Source: CAKZNE01 sp964485405 (GTDB lineage Bacteria; Bacteroidota; Bacteroidia; Flavobacteriales; Schleiferiaceae). From it: 48,094 nt of DNA. The position numbers and the translations under genes were made by a program. The stretch lies in the NCBI GenBank assembly GCA_964485405.1, contig CAZAJG010000033.1:1-48094 (forward strand). The letters are read 5' to 3'. The notes below the pieces were generated by a model. The model made no database searches and was not told the origin of the DNA. It was given only the letters and a program-made list of their open reading frames with translations. The stretch's first letter is position 1. The number at the start of each line of letters is the position of its first letter. Shown piece after piece: positions 8,615 through 19,499 of the stretch.

Positions 8615-10313
8615 AGGAGTTAAAAAGAATAGAAATTACCACCACCAATACACAACCAATTACGTTATACCATAGATATTCAACCTCGTATTGCATAAAA
8701 AATGGGATTTCGTAAACTCTACCAAAGTGAATAAGTAGCACAAAAGCTTCCGCTATTAAAGCGCTCCAAAAAACAGCATTCCCTTTTACCCACTTTATAA
8801 AAAAGGCCACCACGAAAATGCCCAGTATTGTACCATAAAATAGTGATCCCAATACGTTTACCATTTCAATAAGGTTATCAAAAAGGTCGGCTACTAAAGC
8901 GAAAGAAATTGCCAGTACTCCCCAGAAAACGGTTAACAACTTAGACATCCATAACTGTTGTTTTTCTGACGCTTCTCTATTAAACAATCTACTGTAAAAA
9001 TCAACCGAGGTAGTAGTCGCCAAGGCGTTTAATTCTCCTGAAGTAGATGACATGGCAGCAGAAAAAATGAGCGCTATAATTAAACCGATTACTCCAATGG
9101 GTAAATAATCCATTACAAAGTTTAGAAACACATAGTTGGTGTCTTTTACCTTAAAGTTTTCATCCGATTTAAGCAGTAACGCTTTAATCTCCCCTCTTAT
9201 GTTCTGATCTTCACCTACTGCGGCTACAAAAGCCTCTTTGGATTGTTCTATTTGCTGACTGCTTCCAGAATTTAAGGACAACTCGTAAGCTTCTCGCTTC
9301 TCTTGCAGTTGCTCGTATTGAACATCATACTTAGCTTCTAACGCTTCTATCTCTACTTTGTATTCAGTTTGCTTGAGGTCGTCAATGGCCGTTTCATTAA
9401 AGAATGCTGGTGGTTTTTGGTAGAGATAAAACACAAATACTAAAACCCCTGTAAAAAGGATGAATAGTTGCATCGGTATTTTAATCACCGCATTAAACAT
9501 CAAACCAAGTCTACTTTCCTTAATGTTTTTACCTGTTAGGTAGCGCTGAACTTGACTTTGATCTGTTCCAAAATATGAGAGGGCTAAGAACAATCCTCCT
9601 GTTAATCCTGACCAAACGGTATACCTTTGGTTTAAGTCAAAATCAAAGTCTAGGATTTCCATTCTTCCTACAGATCCCGCTAATTCCATAGCGGATGAAA
9701 GATCTGTAAAACCTGAGATTTTATAGAGGAGTATTCCAAAGGCCAAAGCCATTCCAAGTAGGATGATTCCCATTTGCCACTTTTGGGTTAAGCTCACCGC
9801 TTTTGTACCTCCACTTACGGTGTAGATGATCACTAAAACACCCACAAAAATGTTGGTAAAATTTAAGTTCCAGCCTAAAATGGTAGATAAAATAATGGCC
9901 GGTGCAAAAATAGTAAGTCCTGCAGCCAGTCCACGCTGTACTAAGAATAAAAAGGCTGCCAGCAATCGCGTTTTTAAGTCAAAACGCTTTTCTAAATATT
10001 CATATGCCGTAAATACTTTGAGCTTATAATAGATTGGAATTATAAAAGCGGAAATGATGATTAAAGCCAAAGGCAAACCAAAATAAAACTGAACAAATTT
10101 GAGTCCTTTTTCATAACCTAAACCGGGGGCACTCAAAAATGTAATGGCACTTGCTTGAGTAGCCATTACCGATAAACCGATGGTAAACCAGTTCATTTCA
10201 TTTCCCCCTCTCAGATAATCATTTATACCTTGATTCTGGCGTGTTTTCCAGGTCCCGTATCCAACAATGGCAAAGAGGGTTCCAAATAAAACAATCCAAT
10301 CTACGGTGCTCAT
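8580..10313 (-). CDS. Sodium:solute symporter (SSS family) with long extramembrane insert
   Basis: 577 aa, with about 13 hydrophobic segments and the SSS pattern near the N-terminus (NWFTIGLSVMATQASAITFL) and around AAMSSTSGELNALATT. Residues ~301-393, between two transmembrane segments, form a charged, heptad-like insert (around EIEALEAKYDVQYEQLQEKR) that looks like a coiled coil and is longer than in usual SSS transporters. The substrate cannot be read from sequence. Upstream on the same strand are a 36-aa membrane protein (1-nt gap) and a PIG-L deacetylase, so the transporter may import a product of that enzyme (inference). The 3' end overlaps the sulfotransferase gene by 35 nt. Confidence 0.92.
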   Translation of the reverse strand: MSTVDWIVLFGTLFAIVGYGTWKTRQNQGINDYLRGGNEMNWFTIGLSVMATQASAITFLSAPGLGYEKGLKFVQFYFGLPLALIIISAFIIPIYYKLKVFTAYEYLEKRFDLKTRLLAAFLFLVQRGLAAGLTIFAPAIILSTILGWNLNFTNIFVGVLVIIYTVSGGTKAVSLTQKWQMGIILLGMALAFGILLYKISGFTDLSSAMELAGSVGRMEILDFDFDLNQRYTVWSGLTGGLFLALSYFGTDQSQVQRYLTGKNIKESRLGLMFNAVIKIPMQLFILFTGVLVFVFYLYQKPPAFFNETAIDDLKQTEYKVEIEALEAKYDVQYEQLQEKREAYELSLNSGSSQQIEQSKEAFVAAVGEDQNIRGEIKALLLKSDENFKVKDTNYVFLNFVMDYLPIGVIGLIIALIFSAAMSSTSGELNALATTTSVDFYSRLFNREASEKQQLWMSKLLTVFWGVLAISFALVADLFDNLIEMVNVLGSLFYGTILGIFVVAFFIKWVKGNAVFWSALIAEAFVLLIHFGRVYEIPFFMQYEVEYLWYNVIGCVLVVVISILFNSFMKPSPNLKES

Positions 10314-10314
10314 A

Positions 10315-10425
10315 CTAGCTGAAATATTGAGTTATGAAGTAGTAGATTACCAATTGGATTACTAAAATTAGCAATACAGACAGATAAATGTTTCTCCAGC
10401 TTTTGGAAGACGGGGTGTTACTCAT
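10315..10425 (-). CDS. 36-aa single-pass membrane protein between PIG-L and symporter genes
   Basis: A short reading frame with ATG at 10425-10423 and TAG at 10317-10315. Residues 1-12 are polar (MSNTPSSKSWRN), residues ~13-33 are one uninterrupted hydrophobic helix (IYLSVLLILVIQLVIYY), and a three- to four-residue tail follows. Its start overlaps the PIG-L stop (shared ATGAGTAA), and its stop lies 1 nt before the symporter ATG, so all three could be translationally coupled. Some SSS transporters are encoded next to small membrane subunits (for example DUF485 or DUF4212 families); this one is shorter and no homolog was recognised. Expression is inferred from layout and composition. Confidence 0.7.
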   Translation of the reverse strand: MSNTPSSKSWRNIYLSVLLILVIQLVIYYFITQYFS

Positions 10426-12880
10426 TGTTGCTCGTGTTTGTGTAACTCAATAAGTTGGCTAATAAACGATACGCGCCAGGCACTCCGGAAGGTACTTCTC
10501 TAAAAAAGGAAATACCTGTGTAGATGAAAGCTCCTTTTCCATGATCAGCTACAATTAAGCCTCCATTTCGAGAAGGCTCATCCTTATCATGCCAACCAAT
10601 AGGGGCTTTAAAACCATCATCCCACTTAGAAGCAAAATACAATCCTCTTTCTTGTACCCATCCTTCAAAATCCTTCGCATCCAACTTGTTTGGCGTATTT
10701 AATACGGAATGTTTGGGTAATAAAAAATTTACTTCTGCATCCTCTTCCGTAACACGTTCGCGGCTAATAGTGAAAGGATACGGGCCGATGTCTAGGCTCA
10801 ATAAATCTCTAGACCGAGTATTGTATTGAACGATGTAGTTCCCTCCTTGGCTTACGTAATCCATCAATACATCTTTTACTTCAGGCAACCATTTTTCTGT
10901 ATTGTAAGCTCTAATACCTGCAACAATAGCCTGATATTGAGAGAGGTCTTGAGACTTTAACTTTTCCTGATCTAAAATATCAACGGCATACCCCATATAC
11001 TCAATGGCTTCCGCCACTTTATCTCCAGCTCCAGGAATGTATCCAATTTTACTCCCTTTTCTTTCCAAATCGATCTTTACCAACTTTGGAGCAACGGACT
11101 CATAAACCAATCGTTTATCAATATGAGAGTAATCAATCTCGTATAGGTTGGTTAATTCCTCTCCCTTATCGTTTTTAATGGAAAGTGTATTTGTTTTAGC
11201 CCCAGGTAGTGGTTTTACAGAAATCGTAAAATCGAACTTCCCAGATTCCGGCTTCTCATAAGTGATGTATGAAGGTGTGATCTCCCAACCTTCGGCACTA
11301 AAGCTAATCCCTTCATGAGAAGTATTAAACATCTTAAAAGAAAGTGTGATTTCTTGCGCCTTATCATTTGTAAAAATCAGATTGGATGTATTGGCAGAAA
11401 CTACCAAAGGAGGGGTTATTATTACAGGGCGAATGATTTCCCCCTCTACTCGGTCTGAAAACTTATATACTAGCGGTGCTTTGGTTTGTAACAGTTGACC
11501 ATCTATTGTAAAACTCAAGACAGCCTCAATAACTGCATCATTTTCTGGCTTACCAATCGTTACTTGATCTTTCACATCAAAAAGGTTCTGATAAGGCTTT
11601 CTCAACCAATAAGGCTGTGAATTTTCCGTAGGAACCGTAAAATCTATTTCTTGGCTAAACTTTTTGTTTTCCTCTAAATCCTGTTTTACCTCTATTGTTT
11701 GGCCACCTATTTTGATGTTTTGCAGAGTGAGCTGCTGTTGAGCCGATTCTCTTCTTATCACCTCAATGGAAAGCTTAACTTCTTCATTTGGGCCTAAATA
11801 TTCATTTGGAGATAATGCTTCTGCATAAATACCTAAGCAATCCACTATCAATGCATCCACCTTACTGGTAAAATATGCACGTTTCGATTTATCATTTATT
11901 GCCTTTGCGGCTGTTTTCAGATTCAAAAGATCCTTTACCGACTTTTCAGGATGCTGAACATCAAATCCATCGATGAGCTTTTTTAGCAATTCATCTCCCT
12001 TTCCAAAGCCAAATCTTTTCCACTGTGTTGAAACTCCATCAAATAAGCCATCTTTAGCTTTATCTCCAGCTAAGTATTGGAGATATTCGGTTTGAGCACC
12101 ACGAGCTATGGAAACCCCAAAACCTTGGCTCTTATGCTGCGTTCTACTCAAAGAAGCCAATTCATTATAGGAAGTCCCTTGAAGCGGGCTGTAACCACCT
12201 ACCTCAACGGACACGTAGTTATCATCCACTTTTGCTAAACTATCTAGCTTACGGTTCCACCATACACTAGCGTTCCAATAAATTCTTTTGGGTTGCCAAG
12301 TTTCTGTATACTGGAGTTGTTCGGGAAAAACCTTCTCATCAGCCGCCATTTTAAAAGCTTCAATACCCAGCATAGCCGAGGCGGTGTGGTGTCCATGCCC
12401 CCCTCTTTTGTCTGGCGGGAAACGTGTAATAATAACATCGGGCTTAAACCTTCTAATCACCCAAACCACATCGCTTAACACTTTTTCATCACCCCATTTT
12501 TCAAGGGTTTCATCTGCTGTTTTTGAATAACCAAAATCTACCGCTCTCGAAAAAAACTGCTCTCCTCCATCAATCGCACGCGCTTGCATGAGTTCTTGTG
12601 TTCGTAAAACACCAAGCTTTGCACTCAGTTCTGTGCCAATTAAATTTTGTCCACCATCTCCTCTTGTTAAAGACATATAAGCTGTTCGTGCTCCATACCC
12701 ATTCACTAACCATGATATCATTCTCGTATTCTCATCATCAGGATGAGCCGCCAGGTATAACACAGTAGTGCTGTTTTTCAGTTTTATAATCTCATGGAGT
12801 ATTTCTGAAGAGGAACTTACTTTTTGAGCTTTCAAAGAGAAGAACACAACACTTAAGAGTAAAAGCAATTTTATTTTCAT
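10418..12880 (-). CDS. Secreted PIG-L (LmbE-like) family deacetylase with C-terminal GATase-like domain
   Basis: 820 aa with a signal peptide (residues 1-18, KLLLLLSVVFFSLKAQ). The catalytic PIG-L/LmbE domain has the zinc-binding AHPDDE at 45-50 and HGHH at 162-165; family members remove acetyl groups from N-acetylglucosamine-type sugars. The middle (about 350-600) is beta-rich and may hold immunoglobulin-like domains. Residues ~610-720 resemble a class I glutamine-amidotransferase-like Rossmann domain (GIRAYNTEKWLPEV, YVSQGGNYIVQYNT), probably not an amidotransferase. It is first in a tight three-gene unit with a small membrane protein and an SSS symporter. The in vivo substrate is unknown. 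Confidence 0.9.
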   Translation of the reverse strand: MKIKLLLLLSVVFFSLKAQKVSSSSEILHEIIKLKNSTTVLYLAAHPDDENTRMISWLVNGYGARTAYMSLTRGDGGQNLIGTELSAKLGVLRTQELMQARAIDGGEQFFSRAVDFGYSKTADETLEKWGDEKVLSDVVWVIRRFKPDVIITRFPPDKRGGHGHHTASAMLGIEAFKMAADEKVFPEQLQYTETWQPKRIYWNASVWWNRKLDSLAKVDDNYVSVEVGGYSPLQGTSYNELASLSRTQHKSQGFGVSIARGAQTEYLQYLAGDKAKDGLFDGVSTQWKRFGFGKGDELLKKLIDGFDVQHPEKSVKDLLNLKTAAKAINDKSKRAYFTSKVDALIVDCLGIYAEALSPNEYLGPNEEVKLSIEVIRRESAQQQLTLQNIKIGGQTIEVKQDLEENKKFSQEIDFTVPTENSQPYWLRKPYQNLFDVKDQVTIGKPENDAVIEAVLSFTIDGQLLQTKAPLVYKFSDRVEGEIIRPVIITPPLVVSANTSNLIFTNDKAQEITLSFKMFNTSHEGISFSAEGWEITPSYITYEKPESGKFDFTISVKPLPGAKTNTLSIKNDKGEELTNLYEIDYSHIDKRLVYESVAPKLVKIDLERKGSKIGYIPGAGDKVAEAIEYMGYAVDILDQEKLKSQDLSQYQAIVAGIRAYNTEKWLPEVKDVLMDYVSQGGNYIVQYNTRSRDLLSLDIGPYPFTISRERVTEEDAEVNFLLPKHSVLNTPNKLDAKDFEGWVQERGLYFASKWDDGFKAPIGWHDKDEPSRNGGLIVADHGKGAFIYTGISFFREVPSGVPGAYRLLANLLSYTNTSNNE

Positions 12881-13062
12881 TCAGGCTGAGCTTTTGTAAT
12901 TTATTACGTCAAAAATAGAAATCCATTTCCGGCTATCCTCTATGTTTTATCGGATAATCGAGAGGGTATATAAACATAGTCTATTAGAATTTGTTAGATG
13001 GAGGACATTCAATTGCGAGTTGAGTGTTAACTTTATAGTCCCTAAAATTTTAAAATTAATCG

Positions 13063-16000
13063 ATGACGAAATGGATATCCGCGCTACTCCTTGCTTTTTG
13101 TGTACAAGGATTAAGTGCCCAGTCTAACAAGGTGATTTTACTTAAAAATCATAATCTCTATCTTGAAAACACACTAGAAGAAGGACTAACCCCGCTTCAA
13201 AATGAGCAAAATCAGTCCAATATTTATCGTTTGGTTCAATTTAATTCTGTGGATCAAATTAAAATTGGTGATAAAACCAATTCTTATGAGGTATTGGAAT
13301 ACATTCCGAAAAATGCCTACTTGATTCGTATCTCTCGTAATACGAAAAGTGTAACTGAATCTTTAAGAGGCAAAGGTGCTATCTCTGCTTCCGCTATGAA
13401 CCCTCAATGGAAATTATCAAAACGATTGTTTCAACAAAATATCCCTGAATGGGCTTTTACGGATAACAATGAGGTGAAAATTTGGGTGAAGTATTATAAA
13501 GGTATAAATCACCAAACTGTGGTAAATCAGCTGAAAAAGTTATACACCATAAGTGACGAAAATCCATCAGAAGAAGGTGTTCAACTCACCATATCTCCGG
13601 ATAAAATACTACAAGTAGCGGCTGTTCCATTTTTGTACTACGTGCAAGAGATGGAAGATCCAGGTTCTCCTGAAAACTATACAGCTAGAACAAGTCATAG
13701 AGCTAACTCCTTACAATCGAGCTACCCTGGTGCTCCTTCGTATGACGGAACAGGTGTAATGGTAGGTCATGGTGACGATGGTGAAATTGGACCACATATT
13801 GATTACACAGGTCGTATGACTCAATCGGCTTCGCCTTCAACAGGTGACCATGGTGATCATGTAGCTGGAACTATTTTTGGAGCTGGAAACTTAGATCCAA
13901 CCGGACAAGGTATGGCTCCAGGTGCTGAGATTTTCTATCAAACATACCCGAATAACTTATCAGATGCCGATGTAAATTACAATACCAGAAACGTGCGAGT
14001 TACTGTGAGTTCTTACTCAAACGGTTGCAATGCCGGATATACCTTCTTTACTCGTCAGATGGATCAAGATGCAATTGACAATCCAAACTTAATCCATGTG
14101 TTTTCCGCTGGAAACAGTGGTACAAGCAATTGTGGGTATGGAGCTGGAAATACATGGGGAAACATTACAGGAGGGCATAAAATTGCCAAAAACGTAATTG
14201 CAGTTGGAAACTTAACCAATGTGGATGTTCTAGCTTCTTCGAGTAGTAGAGGTCCAGCCGATGATGGACGTATTAAACCTGATGTTGCTGGTGTAGGAAC
14301 CAGTGTTTACAGTACGACTAACCCTAACTTATATACCTTAAAAACAGGAACTTCCATGTCTTGCCCAGGTGTTGGGGGAGTACTTTCTGTTCTTTACGAA
14401 GCTTACCGCGATCACAATCAAAATGCCGATCCTAAATCTGGTCTTTTAAAAGCTGTTTTGATGAATACCAGTGATGATTTAGGTAATCCTGGCCCTGATT
14501 TTAGACATGGATACGGAAGAGTAAATACGCGTAGAGCTTACGAAGTAATAGCAGCTCAAAACCACATTACAGATAATATTACACAAGGAGCCTCAAAGAG
14601 TTTCCAAATTCAAGTACCTGCAAATACAGCAGAGGTAAGAGTAATGTTATATTGGCCGGATGTACCTGCAGCCACCATTGCTTCTAGAGCATTGGTAAAC
14701 GACTTGAATATGGATGTTGTGCAAAACAACACNNNNNNNNNNATCCTACTCCTAATGTAACTGCGTTAAACTCTAATGCAGTACGTGCAGTAGATTCTTT
14801 AAACAATGCGGAGCAAGTAACTATTTTGAATCCAGGAGCGGGAGACATCACTGTAAATGTAGATGGAACAACCATCCCTGGATCTAGTCAAGAGTTTTAC
14901 ATTGTTTATGAGTTCGTTCCAGAAGAAATAGTAATTACTTACCCAATGGGAGGTGACGCATTAGTACCTGGCGAAAGTGAGATTATTCGTTGGGATGCTC
15001 CAGCGGTTACAGGAACTTTTACGGTTGAATATTCAGATGATGACGGCAGTAATTGGAACACGATTAGTACGAGTGTTCCTTCAACCAGAAGACATTTAAA
15101 CTGGAATGTACCAAATGTACCGGGAGGAAATTACAGAATTAGAGTTTCTAATGGAAATTGGATTTCAGAATCTCTCGGAACTTTTACTGTATCAGGTGTA
15201 CCTTCTAACTTAAGAGTGGCTAGTGCTTGTCCAGATTCAATACAAATCAAATGGGATCCAGTAAATGGAGCAACATCATATATCATCTACAAACTTGGTG
15301 CTAAATACATGGACTCCATAGCGACTTCTTTAACTGCCTTTGCTAATGTTCCAAACAATCTAAATCAAGGAGATTGGTATAGTGTAGCAGCAGTAACCTC
15401 AAACAATGGTTTAGGAAGAAGAGCTTTTGCCTTCGAGTATCAATCTACTGGTACTTTTAACTGCCAATTGGACGATGACTTGAATGTTGCTACACTCTTA
15501 TCCCCTGCCCCAGGATACTTACCCGATTGTTTCAACTTTACCAATGTGCCTGTAAAGGTTAGACTTTCAAACAATGGTTCTAATCCAATTTTTAATTTTG
15601 ATGTTTCCTATCAATTAAACTCTGGAGCAATTGTTACAGAAACAGTTACCGATACCATTCCAGTAAATGGTTCATTAGAACACACCTTTAGCGGATCATC
15701 GGTAAGTCTGAGTATAGGAAACAGCTATACCATGTCTGTATGGACAAACTATGCAGTGGATGATAATAATTTTAATGATTCTTTATCTGAAGATATTGCT
15801 TTGTTCTCAGGAACAAGTGTGGGTTTTCCTTATTCTAATGATTTTGAGAATTTCGCTAATTGTGGAACGGCAAACGACTGTGGAGCTACAACCTGCAATC
15901 TAGCAGACGGCTGGCTTAATCCCGCGAACGGAGCCATTGATGATATTGACTGGAGAACAAACAATGGGAACACACCTTCTGGAAGTACCGGTCCTTCTCA

Positions 16001-17933
16001 AGATCAAAACCCAGGAACCTCCGCTGGAAAATATTTATACCTAGAAGCTTCTAATGGTTGTGATTCGAGCTTGGCTCAATTACTTTCTCCATGCATCGAT
16101 TTGAGTACGGCTAACTCCCCTTTATTAGAATTTGGTTATCATATGAACGGTGCCAATATGGGCGTATTAACGGTGGATATATTTGATGGATCAGAATGGC
16201 ACTTAAGTGTTTTCAGAGTAAGCGGAAATCAAGGAAATGTTTGGAGATCACAAATCCTTAACCTACTAGACTACACGGGTAAAACCATCATGCTTCGCTT
16301 CAATGGTAAAACAGGTAATGATTTCAGAGCTGATTTATCTTTAGACAATATCAACTTATACGAAAATACAGTAGCGCCTACCGCTTCCTTCCTTAGAAGC
16401 AATGGAATTACTTGTATTGACGGTGTAGTGGAGCTTACGGATCGCTCTACAAATATTCCAACTTCTTGGGAATGGATTATCAGCCCGAATACATTCAGTT
16501 TTGTGAATGGTACGGATAGTGCTTCTCAAAATGCCTCTGTTCAGTTTCATGGTGTAGGTGTTTACAGTATTAGTTTAGTAAGTACAAATGCTTTTGGTAG
16601 TGATACCACACAATCTTTAAACGTAACTGTAGACCCGGGTGCTCCGGTTCCAGTTTTTGAAGATTTTGAAGGTAATTTCACACCACTGGGTTGGTCTCTC
16701 GATAATCCTGACGGACAAACACAATGGTCTACAAGATCAGTTGTTGGTTCAAATGGATCCTCCACAAAAGCTGCAGTACTGGATAACTTCAACAGTGGTT
16801 CAAGCGGGCAATATGACGGTCTTGTTACGTTAAATCTTGATTTAAGAAATACAGTGAATCCTATTGTAATATTCGATGTAGCGTATGCTCAAAAATCAAG
16901 TTCACGAGTAGATTCATTAATTATTGATGCTTCTTTTGATTGCGGATTTACCTATATGCCTACTACCTATCAAAAAGGTGGAAGTGGATTATCTACCGCC
17001 AGTCAAACAGCTTCCTTCTTTGCTCCAAACAGCGCATCAGATTGGAGAAGAGATACACTGGATTTAGCTGCTTACATTGGAAATAATGTAAAACTTCGTT
17101 TTAGAAATTATTCGGATGGTGGAAATGCCGTTTACCTGGATAATATCCAAATTGTTTCAGGATCAGTAGTGGCTCCTGCAGCTTTCTTTACTACACCTGA
17201 TAGTTTGATTTGCAACAATGATATGATTCTGTTTACAGATGGAACAAGTGGCGGAGCAGCAACTACTTACGACTGGGATTTCACCAACAACGCCATTCCA
17301 AATTCGGCAAATACAGCTGGCCCTCACTCGGTAAGATTCGTTAACAATGGTACGTATACAGTAACGTTAACCGTTTCTAACTCTGGAGGATTTAGTCAAC
17401 ATACATTTAATGTATATGTAGAAGAAACACCGCTTACCGTGTTCAGTGAAACTTTCCAAACGGTACAAACAATCCAGTTTAACGATTTAAGTACAAACGA
17501 TCCTACCGAATGGAAGTGGTATTTTGGTGATGGAGATTCTTCAAGCGTACAAAATCCAACTCATACCTATGCTCAAGATGGCACCTATACCGTAGAGTTA
17601 ATCAGCGGAAACCGATGCGGTTCTTCTACAAGAACACGTCAGGTTGTAGTTCAAGGTATTGGATTGGAAGAGCAAATTGGTTTAGACAATTTAGGATTGT
17701 ATCCTAACCCAAGTAAAGGAGCTTTCAATTTAAGTTTTAGCAGTGATGTTCCACAAAATTTAGAAATTGATGTTCTAGATCTCACTGGGAAAAAGGTTAA
17801 GGATATCAACTACCAGGTTTCTTCTGGAAACAACCAGTTGGAGTTCGATCTTTCTGAGTTGAGCAAGGGAATTTATTTCCTTCGATTAAATACAGAAACA
17901 GGAACCAGAACGCTAAGAGCGATTAAAGAGTAA
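13063..17933 (+). CDS. Subtilisin-like (S8) T9SS-secreted protease with FN3, MAM-like and PKD domains; contains assembly gap
   Basis: One gene broken by a 10-N gap at 14733-14742, which changes the apparent frame; after the gap the frame resumes at 14745 as PTPNVTALNSNAV. The signal peptide is residues 1-19. The S8 triad is D238 (GDDG), H266 (GDHGDHVAGT) and S431 (GTSMSCPG), with oxyanion N351 (SAGNSG). After the gap come a beta domain, a fibronectin-III-like domain (LRVASACPDSIQIKWDP), two jelly-roll/MAM-like segments and three PKD-like domains, one with WYFGDGDSSSVQNPTHTY. It ends in a type A T9SS sorting domain (LGLYPNPSKGAF to ALRAIKE). Probably an outer-membrane-anchored or released peptidase of more than 1600 aa. 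Confidence 0.93.
14733..14742. other. Assembly gap (10 N) inside the S8 protease gene
   Basis: Ten unresolved bases whose true length is unknown. The coding frame differs on the two sides, and protein similarity continues across it, so the gap explains the apparent split of the protease gene. Confidence 0.97.
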
Positions 17934-17953
17934 ATCTGGTTTTTCAAAATAAT

Positions 17954-17995
17954 AGAAACCCTTATCTGGCTCGGCTAGTTAAGGGTTTCTTTTTT
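17954..17995. terminator. Bidirectional intrinsic terminator between S8 protease and symporter
   Basis: Inverted repeat AGAAACCCTT (17954-17963) and AAGGGTTTCT (17981-17990) around a 17-nt loop, followed by a T run (17990-17995). The right arm lies just inside the 3' end of the convergent symporter gene, whose TAG stop (17977-17975) is in the loop. Confidence 0.85.
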
Positions 17996-19430
17996 ACTGA
18001 TAATCCATAAACCTAAAAAAGTTAAGGCTCCATTTAAAATGAGTAGCTCAAAACCAAAACTGTAACCAAACCACTCTTCTGAGTTCTGCTTAAGGATGTA
18101 ACAAATAATAGGAGAAGCTACCGCTATAAATGGAACAATCTTGTCCTTAACACCACGTTTAGAAAGCAATCCAAAAGCATACAAACCGAGCAAAGGGCCA
18201 TAGGTGTATCCTGCTGCTACGAATAGCTCTTTAATTACACTCTCTTCTATACTATACTTAAAAATTAAGATTACAATCAGTAGTACTCCTGAGAATAAAA
18301 GATGAACCCTCTTTCGTATACGCTTACCCGCTTTGGCATCCTTTTCCTTAATATTCAAAAAATCTACACTAAATGAGGTGGTAAGTGCTGTAAGNNNNNN
18401 NNNNAAGTGCAGAATCAGCACTGCTGTAAGCGGCAGCAATTAAACCGATTATAAAGAAGATAGCTACTCCCTTTCCCAAACCTCCATTTAAAGCTACGGC
18501 CGGAAAAAGTCGATCTCCGGTTTCCTGAATACCTATTGAACCTGCATAATCGTAGAGCATAACACCGAGTGATAAAAAAACAAGGTTTACAACAACTAAA
18601 ACCAGGCTGAGCCAAAACATATTTTTTTGAGCATCCTTTAAACTTCTACAACTCAAATTCTTTTGCATCATATCCTGATCTAAGCCCGTCATTACGATGG
18701 TAATAAAAGCTCCGGATAAAAACTGTTTAAAGAAGAACTTATCGCTGCTCCAGCCATCCCAAAAGAAAATCTGCGACTTTGAGGAATCTGCTATATAATC
18801 TATCAAAGAGGTATCTGGAATCATTTTATCCTTAATCAACCAAATACTAATTCCTACCGCTAATAGCATAAAGGTAGTTTGCAAAGTATCTGTCCAAATA
18901 ATCGTTTTAATACCAGACCTAAAGGTGTACACCCAAATAAGCAGAATTGTGATGAGCACGGTAACCCAAAAAGGTACTTGCATCTCATCAAATATGGCGT
19001 ACTGCAAAACTTCTGCTACTAAATACAAACGAAATGAAGCGCCAATAACCCTGGATAGTAAGAAGAAGAAAGCCCCCGTTTTATAAGAATAAAAGCCAAA
19101 GCGTTGATCTAGATACGTGTAAATAGAAGTTAGATTTAGCTTGTAATAAAGAGGTAAAAGAACTTTTATAATTACTACATAACCGAGCAAATACCCCAGC
19201 ACAACCTGCATGTAAGAAAAGCTACTCGCCTCTACCCAACCGGGTACAGAGATAAAAGTAACACCAGAAAGGGACGCCCCAACCATTCCGAAAGCCACCA
19301 CATACCAGGGGCTTTGTCTGTTTCCTAAAAAGAAAGAATCATTATCATCTTTTCTTCCAGTTAACCAGGAAACACCTACCAAAATCAAAAAATAAACCAA
19401 GACAATGCTTAGAATAAGGCTCGCGGACAT
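17975..19430 (-). CDS. Sodium:solute symporter (SSS family); contains assembly gap
   Basis: One gene interrupted by a 10-N gap at 18395-18404, which makes it look like two frames. Read across the gap it gives about 485 aa with about 13 transmembrane segments. SSS features include the N-terminal ILSIVLVYFLILVGVSWLTG segment, FGMVGASLSGVTFISVPG, the TGLDQDMMQKNL loop and IAAAYSSADSAL just before the gap. The start is placed at ATG 19430 (MSASLIL), which fits family N-termini; ATG 19448 is a six-codon-longer alternative. Unlike the symporter at 8580-10313 it has no long insert. The substrate is unknown, and the divergent neighbour recR is unrelated. Confidence 0.9.
18395..18404. other. Assembly gap (10 N) inside the second SSS symporter gene
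   Basis: Ten N of unknown true length between SSADSAL and LTALTTSFSVDF. The two sides clearly belong to one transporter. Confidence 0.97.
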
Positions 19431-19482
19431 ACTTGCAATTTTTAGCAAATAAAAAATAAAATAATTTGTAATGCCGAGTCGC

Positions 19483-19490
19483 TATCTTTG
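19483..19490 (+). promoter_or_regulatory. Candidate -7 promoter element of recR
   Basis: TATCTTTG matches the Bacteroidota -7 consensus TAnnTTTG. A TTG at 19466-19468 could be the -33 element, but the 14-nt spacing is short. The recR ATG is only 10 nt downstream, so the transcript would be nearly leaderless. Confidence 0.5.
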
Positions 19491-19499
19491 AGACCTTCT

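Noticed and set aside
12244..12530. Overlapping reading frames on both strands within the PIG-L gene
   Set aside because: They are shadows of a well-supported gene with no family features.
14684..14875. Two separate genes at 13063-14760 and 14826-17933
   Set aside because: The break is caused by the 10-N gap; protein features continue across it.
17975..18439. Separate small membrane protein gene
   Set aside because: It is the C-terminal part of the SSS symporter cut off by an N gap.
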